Origin: JBEKDJ01 sp050014415
GTDB taxonomy: Bacteria; Desulfobacterota; BSN033; UBA1163
Reading direction: 5' to 3'
Length of the DNA: 5,222 nucleotides
NCBI GenBank assembly: GCA_050014415.1
Contig: JBEKDJ010000360.1
Coordinates: 1-5,222 of the forward strand
Each line of letters begins with the position of its first letter. Position 1 is the first letter of the stretch. Below, one piece after another: positions 1 through 5,222 of this stretch. Below the pieces are notes generated by a model. It had not been told where the DNA came from and did not search any database. It saw only the letters and a program-made list of their open reading frames with translations. The position numbers were made by a program, and so were the translations under genes.

Positions 1-146
1 TACCGGAGAACTTCCATGTGGTGTGCGGAGATACCCTTAGCCTTAAATACGGCGACCAGCGCATCTGCCGCCCGAAGATGGCCTGCGGCCGCTGCAGCAG
101 AGAGAACCACCGCAGAATTCGTCTTCTGTGCTGAATATCCTTTCAT
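1..146 (-). CDS. MGDG synthase-like glycosyltransferase, N-terminal fragment (runs off left edge)
   Basis: Partial gene: 48 complete codons plus two bases are visible, starting at the ATG at 146-144 on the minus strand. A strong ribosome binding site (GGAGGGG, complement of 152-158) lies 5 bases upstream and fixes this start. The fragment contains a short hydrophobic strand followed by LSAAAAAGHLRAADAL (about residues 15-30), then a helix and the segment KGISAHHMEVL. This matches the N-terminal nucleotide-binding-like fold of the monogalactosyldiacylglycerol synthase / processive diacylglycerol glucosyltransferase family, where a small-residue loop ending in GH precedes xxAAxAL. Members transfer a sugar from a nucleotide sugar to diacylglycerol at the cytoplasmic membrane face. 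The usual loop is closer to SxGxGH; here it is alanine-rich. The catalytic and donor-binding C-terminal half is outside the window, so the substrate cannot be stated. It lies 80 bp behind the transporter gene on the same strand and could be co-transcribed or have its own promoter. Confidence 0.6.
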   Translation of the reverse strand, partial: MKGYSAQKTNSAVVLSAAAAAGHLRAADALVAVFKAKGISAHHMEVLR

Positions 147-151
147 CCGTT

Positions 152-158
152 CCCCTCC
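152..158 (-). promoter_or_regulatory. Ribosome binding site of the glycosyltransferase gene
   Basis: Read on the minus strand the sequence is GGAGGGG followed by AACGG and then ATG. It is a near-ideal Shine-Dalgarno match at 5-base spacing, and it decides the start codon of the truncated gene at 146. Confidence 0.65.
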
Positions 159-226
159 AATCGATGAGCGAATTGTTGAGCAAAGGATCAAGAACCTGTC
201 TTACACTGTTAGCAAGAGATATCTGT

Positions 227-1357
227 TCACACCCTAATCCAGCGTCTCTGGAGACCGTAATAAAGCAGCAGTCCCGCCAAATAGGCCACCCCCATGTTCC
301 ACATGGCGGTGCCAGCTGTGACAAGAAGAACGAAAAGATTCTGCCTCTTCAGTTTGATGTCTCGAACGACAAGCCCCAGTTCCACTCCTGCGAAAAAGAG
401 GATCACACCCAGGATCGAACGCGGGAAGACTTGCAAGACGACCGCCACGGAATCGCTCAAGAAGAGTCCAACGAGAAGCACAATCACACCCAAGATCACC
501 AACGCCCCTCCTGTCCTGGCACCAAATCGGATATGTCCAGCCATTCCCCCTGCTCCGTGACACATGGGAACACCTCCGACAGACGCGCTAACAAGATTCA
601 TCACACCATGATCAATGCTGATTGTTTTGGCAGTTACCTTTCGATCGGGAAAGTGGGCGTTATTTTCTGCGACCGTTCCCATGATAGCGTTGCCGAGGGT
701 GAGAGGGGCTTGAGGAAGACCCAAAATGACGAACCCGGCGAGAAGTTCTTTCCATGAAATCCGTCCAAGTGTAAATTCGGGCAATCGAAATCGGATGGAG
801 ATGTAAGAAAGTTCTTTGATTAGTTCCGGCTTTTGAACAAAGGCAAAAATAATTCCATATCCCAAGAGAGCCAGTATAGCGGGAAGACGTCTGCTATTAA
901 GAAGAAAAAGAGTTATGGCCACACCCCCAATGGCAAGAAAAGGCTGCACTCTCATCATCCTCAGTCCTTCCATAATGAAACTCAGGCCCAATCCGAGCAT
1001 GATACCCCGGACGACAGGTTTCGTGGTGATCTTTTCGATCCAGGTAATTGCTCCAGTGATTCCCATCAAAAGCCAAAAGAGGCCCGTGAAGATTCCTGAA
1101 CCCCAAATCATCCCCTGCGTAATCGTCCCTGCATGAGCAATAGCCATCCCTCCGATTGCCTTCATAGGCTGAATAGGGACAGGGGTTCTGAAATAAAGTC
1201 CTACGAAGATCTTGAAGATACCGAATGCGACGAGAATCCCCAATGGGTCCAAATGATTGAGGGTGATGTAACCCATGACGAATGGAATCAATGTGCCTAG
1301 ATCGCCAAAGGCCCCGGCAAACTCCATCTTATTATATTCATTCCCCCATAATCGCAT
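227..1357 (-). CDS. MOT1-family molybdate/sulfate transporter
   Basis: Complete 376-aa integral membrane protein, almost entirely hydrophobic segments joined by short loops (roughly 10 membrane spans by eye). Family signatures are visible: FAGAFGDLGTLIPF (13-26), PVPIQPMKAI (59-68), GLPQAPLTLGNAI (213-225) and the diagnostic GVPMCHGAGGMAGHIRFGA stretch (262-280). These are the conserved blocks of the putative sulfate/molybdate transporter family (MFS_MOT1, related to SulP carriers). The expected role is uptake of molybdate, or possibly sulfate or tungstate, across the cytoplasmic membrane. Unlike SulP carriers it shows no C-terminal STAS domain; the protein ends shortly after its last membrane span (RRWIRV). 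The ATG at 1357 is preceded by CAGGGATAGATC, giving a modest AGGG ribosome site; a second in-frame ATG at residue 11 would also keep the first signature. It diverges from the AOR-family gene across 339 bp, which suggests a metal-supply role for that enzyme. The substrate is inferred, not shown. Confidence 0.88.
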   Translation of the reverse strand: MRLWGNEYNKMEFAGAFGDLGTLIPFVMGYITLNHLDPLGILVAFGIFKIFVGLYFRTPVPIQPMKAIGGMAIAHAGTITQGMIWGSGIFTGLFWLLMGITGAITWIEKITTKPVVRGIMLGLGLSFIMEGLRMMRVQPFLAIGGVAITLFLLNSRRLPAILALLGYGIIFAFVQKPELIKELSYISIRFRLPEFTLGRISWKELLAGFVILGLPQAPLTLGNAIMGTVAENNAHFPDRKVTAKTISIDHGVMNLVSASVGGVPMCHGAGGMAGHIRFGARTGGALVILGVIVLLVGLFLSDSVAVVLQVFPRSILGVILFFAGVELGLVVRDIKLKRQNLFVLLVTAGTAMWNMGVAYLAGLLLYYGLQRRWIRV

Positions 1358-1395
1358 GATCTATCCCTGTTTCGTGTTTGTGATTCTTGACTCGA

Positions 1396-1407
1396 ATCAT
1401 TAATGAT
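1396..1407. promoter_or_regulatory. 12-bp perfect palindrome, candidate operator upstream of the transporter
   Basis: ATCATTAATGAT reads identically on both strands. It sits 38 bp before the transporter ATG and partly overlaps a minus-strand TATTAT (1411-1406) that could serve as a -10 element, although no acceptable -35 box is found at normal spacing. A symmetrical AT-rich site at this position fits a binding site for a dimeric repressor or activator. It is not a recognised ModE or other named consensus, and AT-rich palindromes of this size can arise by chance. Confidence 0.3.
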
Positions 1408-1434
1408 AATAGTGTAGGCATCTGTTTAAAACGT

Positions 1435-1568
1435 GAGTTAATCTCAATGCCGTTCATTTACGCCGTTCGTGCTGAGCTTGTCGAAGCATGAACGATGTAG
1501 TGATGCACCCTTCGACAAGCTCAGGGTAAACGGTTCCAGCCTAACAGAACAGTATTCAAGAGTTAATC
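1435..1568. repeat. 9-bp direct repeat GAGTTAATC flanking the palindromic element
   Basis: GAGTTAATC occurs at 1435-1443 and again at 1560-1568, in the same orientation. It brackets 116 bp that contain the interrupted palindrome. Just inside the left copy is AATGCCGTT (1446-1454) and just inside the right copy is AACAGTATT (1548-1556), whose reverse complement AATACTGTT matches at 7 of 9 positions. The arrangement resembles a target-site duplication around a small non-autonomous element with weak terminal inverted repeats. A chance 9-bp match is possible, since the region is AT-rich. Confidence 0.3.
1463..1533. repeat. Interrupted palindrome with CTGAGCTTGTCGAAG core (REP/MITE-like element)
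   Basis: The left arm is CCGTT (1463-1467), four unmatched bases, then CTGAGCTTGTCGAAG (1472-1486). The right arm is the exact reverse complement, CTTCGACAAGCTCAG (1510-1524), four unmatched bases, then AACGG (1529-1533). The 20 paired positions enclose a 23-base centre. The left arm can also fold on itself: CGTTCGTGCT (1464-1473) pairs with AGCATGAACG (1485-1494) apart from one G-T. Similar TTCGACAAGCTCAG palindromes are, from memory, common dispersed intergenic repeats in many environmental bacterial genomes. The absence of a T-run after either arm argues against a simple intrinsic terminator. Copy number cannot be judged from one window. Confidence 0.8.
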
Positions 1569-1696
1569 CAACCTATTTAAATAGAGGAATACAGCTTTTT
1601 TAACCATAAGATATGATAAATGAAGTTATATTGTCAAACTCACCGTTTCCCAGTTATTCCTTGATTTGAGCCTTCGATTTCTTTTAAGATGAAAAT

Positions 1697-3430
1697 ATGA
1701 AAGGTTTTTTTAATCGACTGTTGAGGGTTGACCTCTCTAAGAAAAAGACAACGGTTGAGCCCATTCCTGATTCGATTCTACGATCTTACCTGGGGGGAAA
1801 AGGCTTAGGAACCTTTCTCCTTCTCAGGGAGAACCCGCCACATGTTGATCCCTTTTCACCCCGAAACCACCTCATCTTCACCTTGGGTCCTTTAGCGGAC
1901 ACGCCCTTTTATGGCTCGAGTCGTTATGCTGTCTTCACCAAGTCCCCTCAAACAGGAATCTATTGTGAATCCTATTCCGGAGGGAGAATCACTCTTTCGC
2001 TCAGCCGAACGGGGTATGATGCCATCATCATTGAAGGGAAATCGGGCCATCCCGTCTTTCTCGAGATTAGCGACGAAGGGGTTGTCTTCCATACCGCTGC
2101 TCATCTCTGGGGAAAGGAGACTTATGAGGCAGAAGAGGCCATTCTCAAAACGGTCGGTTCCGATGGATCTGAGGCACTGGTCATTGGCCCAGCCGGGGAG
2201 AATCTGGTCAAATTTGCGGTGATTGAGAGCGAACTCTGGCGTTCTCTCGGAAGGGCGGGGATTGGTGCGGTGATGGGGTCCAAGGGATTGAAAGGGATTG
2301 CCTTCCACGGGAAAAGGCAGAGGAAGCTGGCTGATCTCCCCTCTCTCAAGAGATTGTCTCAAGAGTTTAAAGATCGAGTCAAAGACAACGAGACTGTTCA
2401 CGTCTATCAAAAATATGGAACCCCCATGCTCGTTTCGATCATGAACACGATTGGTGCATTTCCGACCCAATATTGGTCCAAAGGGTCATTGGACGGTTGG
2501 GAGGGGATCAGTGCTGAAGGTCTCATGGAACGCTGCCAAGTTACATCTTTGGCCTGTCCTCATTGTTTCATGGCCTGCGGAAAGATCTCTGAGGTCAGGG
2601 AGGGAAGGCATCGAGGCCTTCGCATCATGGGCCCTCAATACGAAACCATCTATGCCTTTGGCGGACTCTGCATGGTGAATTCCATCGAAGAGATCATCTA
2701 TCTCAACGACCTGTGTGACCGGCTGGGTATGGATACGATTACGGCAGGAAACCTAGCCGCCTTTGCCATCGAAGCATCAAAAAGAAGGAGGATAAAGGAG
2801 AAACTCAGCTATGGAGATGCTGATGGGATTGCAAAGATCTTAACCAAGATTGCCTATCGAAAAGGGATTGGGCGCATCTTATCGGAGGGAGTCCGTCATG
2901 CTGCGTCGGTCTGGGGAATGGAGGAGGTGGCGATCCATGTGAAGGGCCTCGAACCTGCGGGTTTCGATCCCAGGGTTTTAAAGGGGATGGGACTTGCCTA
3001 TGCTACGTCTGATCGGGGGGCCTGCCATTTGAGGGCAACCTTTTATAAGTCCGAGCTTTCTGGTCAGATTGACCCTGATCAAGTGAAGGGGAAGGCCAGG
3101 CTTTTTGTCGATTATGAGGACAAGATGACCCTCTTCGATGCCCTTATTCTATGCCGTTTCTATCGAGACCTAATCACCTGGAAGGATCTCCACGAGATTA
3201 TAAAATCTGCCTGCAACCTTTCACTCAAAAAGAAAGAGCTAAAAACGATGGCTTCTGGGATTATCAATCTGGCGCGGGTTTTCAATCAGAGAGAGGGAGT
3301 AACCAAGAAAGAAGATAAACTTCCTCGTCGATTCTTTCGAGAGGTTCTTCAGGAGACAGGAGATGCGATCCACCCAAAGGATTTGGAGGTCATGTTGAAG
3401 GAATACTATCAATTGAGAGGGTGGCACTAA
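1697..3430 (+). CDS. Aldehyde:ferredoxin oxidoreductase (AOR) family tungsten/molybdenum enzyme
   Basis: Complete 577-aa protein spanning all three AOR domains; family members are usually around 600-620 aa. The [4Fe-4S] ligands are visible as C287-x2-C290-x3-C294 (ACPHCFMAC) plus C486 in ILCRF, spaced almost as C288/C291/C295/C494 of the Pyrococcus furiosus enzyme. Other family blocks are YLGGKGLG (31-38), YGSSRYAVF (72-80), GRAGIGAVMGSKGLKGIAF (185-203), GPQYETIYAFG (312-322), LGMDTITAGN (343-352) and TSDRGACHLRATF (437-449). These surround a tungsto- or molybdo-bispterin. The expected reaction is reversible oxidation of an aldehyde to a carboxylic acid with electrons passed to ferredoxin, in the cytoplasm; there is no signal peptide. 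The aldehyde substrate cannot be read from sequence, and no ferredoxin-like subunit gene is adjacent. The ATG at 1697 has only a weak ribosome site, and a three-codon ATG-AAA-ATA-TGA overlaps it. The divergent transporter gene may supply the metal. Confidence 0.92.
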   Translation: MKGFFNRLLRVDLSKKKTTVEPIPDSILRSYLGGKGLGTFLLLRENPPHVDPFSPRNHLIFTLGPLADTPFYGSSRYAVFTKSPQTGIYCESYSGGRITLSLSRTGYDAIIIEGKSGHPVFLEISDEGVVFHTAAHLWGKETYEAEEAILKTVGSDGSEALVIGPAGENLVKFAVIESELWRSLGRAGIGAVMGSKGLKGIAFHGKRQRKLADLPSLKRLSQEFKDRVKDNETVHVYQKYGTPMLVSIMNTIGAFPTQYWSKGSLDGWEGISAEGLMERCQVTSLACPHCFMACGKISEVREGRHRGLRIMGPQYETIYAFGGLCMVNSIEEIIYLNDLCDRLGMDTITAGNLAAFAIEASKRRRIKEKLSYGDADGIAKILTKIAYRKGIGRILSEGVRHAASVWGMEEVAIHVKGLEPAGFDPRVLKGMGLAYATSDRGACHLRATFYKSELSGQIDPDQVKGKARLFVDYEDKMTLFDALILCRFYRDLITWKDLHEIIKSACNLSLKKKELKTMASGIINLARVFNQREGVTKKEDKLPRRFFREVLQETGDAIHPKDLEVMLKEYYQLRGWH

Positions 3431-3498
3431 AACCAGAACATCAAAGTCCAAGTGGTTACTAACATACATTATTATTGATGTCTTCGCAGTAAAAGGGC

Positions 3499-3527
3499 TT
3501 CACTGCTTATCCTCAATAGTTTAAAAT
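3499..3527 (+). promoter_or_regulatory. Candidate sigma-70-type promoter of the histidine kinase gene
   Basis: TTCACT (3499-3504, 4 of 6 to consensus) is separated by 17 bases from TAAAAT (3522-3527, 5 of 6). Transcription would begin near 3534, leaving a very short leader that still contains the ribosome site. The 116-bp gap after the AOR-family gene leaves room for a separate promoter, but read-through from that gene is equally possible because no T-tailed terminator hairpin is seen in the gap. Only a weak 5-bp stem (GCAGT 3486-3490 with ACTGC 3502-3506) is present. Confidence 0.3.
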
Positions 3528-3537
3528 TTAGAGCGAT

Positions 3538-3542
3538 AAGGA
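3538..3542 (+). promoter_or_regulatory. Ribosome binding site of the histidine kinase gene
   Basis: AAGGA lies four bases before the ATG at 3547. The spacing is a little short but usable, and no better start with a ribosome site is seen nearby. The first residues then run directly into the first membrane segment, as expected for this family. Confidence 0.5.
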
Positions 3543-3546
3543 AAAT

Positions 3547-5133
3547 ATGAGTCTAAGGAGTTTGAAGGCTAAGATCTTACTCAGCGTCATCATCGTAGTG
3601 GTGGTGATCGAAGGAATCTTCCTCTACCTCAATATTAGATCCCTTTCCCGCCAGATCCTCGGCAAGACTGAAGAAGAGGTTTTTAACCTCAGCGAAACCA
3701 TCCGTCTTAGCATCCGCAATGCGATGATCATGGATCGAAGAGATGAATACCAGAGAATCATCGATGACGTCGCTCAGAGAAAAGGAATTGCAGAAGTCAG
3801 AATCTTCAACAAACAGGGGGAAATAACGGTCTCCTCCGATCGAACGAAGGTTGGAACAGTGGTCGATAAGCAGGCCGAGGCCTGCTACGGATGTCACAAG
3901 GAAACTGCGGCAAAGGTCCTTCTTCCCTCTGATAGCAAGACCCGCATTTATCACACGGAAAAACGGAGCCTCCTTGGTTTGATCAATCCGATCTATAATG
4001 AACCCTCTTGTTATCCCTGCCATCCCAAGGCGTTGAATGTTCTCGGCGTTCTGGATACCACGATCAGCCTGGAGGGTTTTGAGAAGGAAAAAGCCCAGAT
4101 CTACAACCGGATGATGATCTCAGGAATCGTCAGTGTCATCATCCTCAGTCTCTTATTGAGCCTATTGCTCACGCGTTTTGTAAACCGTCCCATCGATAGA
4201 CTCCTGGCCGCTACGAAAAATGCCGCCCATGGGAATCTGGACCAGAACGTTGCGATTCGCTCTCACGACGAATTGGGAGAGCTTTCTGACTCTTTTAACA
4301 ACATGATCTTAGAACTTAAACGGTCTCGAAATGCCATTGAAGAATGGACCCAGACCCTTGAACATCGGGTTCAGGAGCGGACCCGGGAACTTCAGCAGGT
4401 TCAGGATCAGCTCGTCCGTGCCGGCAAGATGGCTGCCATCGGAGAACTGGCAGCTGGAGTGGCCCATGAGATCAACAACCCCTTGACAGGGGTCCTCACT
4501 TTCAGTTCTCTCATGCTTAAGAAGGTGGATGAAAAAAACCCTTGGAAAAAAGATTTGGAGCACATTGTTGAGCAGACTACTCGATGCCGAAATATTGTCA
4601 GGGGACTCTTGGACTTTGCTCGCCAGAGGAAGCCGGACAAGAGAGAATGGGATATTCACACATTGATTGAGCGAACGCTTACCCTCGTTGAAAAACAAGC
4701 GCCTTTCCAGAATATTAAAGTCACAAAAGAATTTAAAACAGGGGTTCCTCCGCTCTTCGTCGACGGAGACCAGATCCAGCAGGTGTTCATGAACATCCTT
4801 CTCAATGCAGCGGATGCCATGGCAGGAAATGAGGGGACGCTGACCATAAAGACAGACTTAAGAGATGGAATCACCGAAGTCTCTTTTAGGGATACAGGGG
4901 GTGGTATCGCGAAAGAACATCTCTCCAAACTTTTTGATCCTTTCTTCACCACCAAAGAAACTGGCAAAGGAACAGGGTTAGGGTTGGCCATCAGTTACGG
5001 AATCATTCAAAGCCATGGTGGCGATATCGAGGTGGAAAGTGAAGTGGGCAAGGGATCAACTTTCAGGATCAAACTCCCTATCGAAAAGCTCAATGGGGGG
5101 TCAGGGAGATCAGAGGATGTCACGAAAGGGTAA
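3547..5133 (+). CDS. Membrane sensor histidine kinase with two c-type haem (CxxCH) motifs in the sensor domain
   Basis: Complete 528-aa sensor kinase. The first membrane segment is at about 9-29 and the second at about 188-209, enclosing an extracytoplasmic domain of about 155 residues. That domain carries two haem c attachment motifs, CYGCH (113-117) and CYPCH (155-159). A HAMP linker follows (about 210-262, with the conserved RPIDRL entry and DELGELSDSFNNM), then a coiled coil (about 262-295). The HisKA dimerisation domain has its phosphorylatable H307 in AHEINNPL. The HATPase domain shows an N box (N416, N420 in FMNILLNAADAM), G1 DTGGGI (449-454), F box FDPFFTTK (463-470) and G2 GTGLGLAI (475-482). 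All catalytic boxes are intact. The kinase core resembles the NtrB/ZraS group, whose partners are often sigma-54 activators. The haem motifs suggest sensing of redox potential or a diatomic gas and imply cytochrome c maturation in the host. No response regulator is in the window. Its partner and targets are unknown; the adjacent AOR-family gene is a candidate. Confidence 0.93.
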   Translation: MSLRSLKAKILLSVIIVVVVIEGIFLYLNIRSLSRQILGKTEEEVFNLSETIRLSIRNAMIMDRRDEYQRIIDDVAQRKGIAEVRIFNKQGEITVSSDRTKVGTVVDKQAEACYGCHKETAAKVLLPSDSKTRIYHTEKRSLLGLINPIYNEPSCYPCHPKALNVLGVLDTTISLEGFEKEKAQIYNRMMISGIVSVIILSLLLSLLLTRFVNRPIDRLLAATKNAAHGNLDQNVAIRSHDELGELSDSFNNMILELKRSRNAIEEWTQTLEHRVQERTRELQQVQDQLVRAGKMAAIGELAAGVAHEINNPLTGVLTFSSLMLKKVDEKNPWKKDLEHIVEQTTRCRNIVRGLLDFARQRKPDKREWDIHTLIERTLTLVEKQAPFQNIKVTKEFKTGVPPLFVDGDQIQQVFMNILLNAADAMAGNEGTLTIKTDLRDGITEVSFRDTGGGIAKEHLSKLFDPFFTTKETGKGTGLGLAISYGIIQSHGGDIEVESEVGKGSTFRIKLPIEKLNGGSGRSEDVTKG

Positions 5134-5141
5134 ACGCGTCA

Positions 5142-5222
5142 TCAAAACATTCCGTGGGGATTGGCGGATGTTTCCGGAATGTCTTGAATCGTGTCCCAGT
5201 GCTCAACGATTTTGCCGTTTTC
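5142..5222 (-). CDS. SnoaL-like (NTF2-fold) protein, C-terminal fragment (runs off right edge)
   Basis: Only the last 26 residues and the TGA stop (complement of 5142-5144) are visible. The tail contains NGKIVEHWDTIQDIP, then ETSANPHGMF at the very end. This closely matches the remembered C-terminus of predicted SnoaL-like aldol-condensation-type proteins (COG4922, nuclear transport factor 2 fold), where GKIVEHWD forms the last strand and the chain ends near SANxxGMF. These are small (roughly 130-150 aa) soluble proteins of poorly defined function. The gene is convergent with the histidine kinase, with 8 bp between the two stop codons and no visible terminator between them. The start, ribosome site and most of the domain lie outside the window. 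Confidence 0.72.
   Translation of the reverse strand, partial: ENGKIVEHWDTIQDIPETSANPHGMF

Larger units (their letters stand above)
1358..1696. other. Gene-free divergent intergenic region
   Basis: 339 bp between the divergent transporter and AOR-family starts; no coding sequence is supported in it. The transporter-proximal part (1358-1450) is AT-rich and holds a 12-bp palindrome. The middle (1463-1533) is a large interrupted palindrome. The AOR-proximal part (1560-1696) is AT-rich, with TATTTAAATA at 1574-1583 and a TATGAT at 1612-1617. A TTGTCA at 1631-1636 resembles a -35 box, but no good -10 box lies at 16-18 bases, so neither promoter can be assigned firmly. Both genes must nevertheless be transcribed outward from this region unless they are served by distant promoters. 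Confidence 0.7.

Noticed and set aside
16..237. Small plus-strand open frame at the left edge
   Set aside because: It overlaps the start of the minus-strand glycosyltransferase, which has a strong ribosome site and family motif; the plus frame shows no recognisable feature.
128..757. Plus-strand 209-codon open frame opposite the transporter gene
   Set aside because: It is antisense to a membrane protein with clear family motifs; its translation is hydrophilic, low in complexity and rich in His, Ser, Asp and Lys, as expected from the reverse of hydrophobic codons.
1631..1660. TTGTCA as the -35 box of an AOR promoter
   Set aside because: The -35 match is good, but the hexamers at 16-18 bases downstream match the -10 consensus at three positions at best, so it is not listed as a promoter.
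1892..2470. Minus-strand 192-codon open frame inside the AOR-family gene
   Set aside because: It lies wholly opposite conserved AOR coding sequence and has no recognisable domain.
3486..3506. Hairpin GCAGT...ACTGC between the AOR-family gene and the kinase as a terminator
   Set aside because: The stem is only 5 bp with an 11-base loop and there is no T-tract after it.
5147..5182. 8-bp inverted repeat ACATTCCG / CGGAATGT near the convergent gene ends
   Set aside because: The 20-base loop is too large for an intrinsic terminator, no T-run follows, and it lies inside the SnoaL-like coding sequence.
5117..5222. Plus-strand open frame starting MSRKGKRVIK, with an AGGGAG ribosome-like site, overlapping the kinase stop and running off the right edge
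   Set aside because: It looked like a following operon gene with a Cys-rich segment, but the opposite strand encodes a well-matched SnoaL-like C-terminus with a proper stop, so this frame is most likely its shadow.

Overview
The window looks like a chromosomal segment from an anaerobic or facultatively anaerobic bacterium. Gene content points loosely to a Desulfobacterota-, Nitrospirota- or related lineage: a tungsten/molybdenum pterin oxidoreductase of the AOR family, a membrane histidine kinase with c-type haem motifs in its sensor domain, and a MOT1-type oxyanion transporter. The taxonomic guess rests on family distribution only.

Layout from left to right. The minus strand holds the first 48 codons of an MGDG-synthase-like (GT28-type) glycosyltransferase (1-146), running off the left edge. 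Behind it lies a complete 376-aa MOT1-family molybdate/sulfate transporter gene (227-1357, minus). A 339-bp gene-free divergent region (1358-1696) follows. It contains a 12-bp perfect palindrome near the transporter start and a long interrupted palindrome (1463-1533) built on the core CTGAGCTTGTCGAAG / CTTCGACAAGCTCAG. A 9-bp direct repeat, GAGTTAATC, flanks that element at some distance. On the plus strand come a complete 577-aa aldehyde:ferredoxin oxidoreductase-family gene (1697-3430) and, after 116 bp, a complete 528-aa sensor histidine kinase gene (3547-5133). The last 81 bases are the C-terminal end of a minus-strand SnoaL-like/NTF2-fold protein (5142-5222), convergent with the kinase and separated from it by 8 bp.

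Functional reading. The transporter may supply the metal oxyanion (molybdate, possibly tungstate) needed for the pterin cofactor of the divergently encoded AOR enzyme. The kinase has two CxxCH motifs in its predicted extracytoplasmic domain and is placed to sense redox state or a haem ligand, and may control the neighbouring metabolism. No response regulator and no dedicated electron-transfer partner of the AOR is visible here. The functional links are inferences from gene order; the family assignments come from motifs read directly in the translations. No tRNA, rRNA, CRISPR array or transposase gene was seen.
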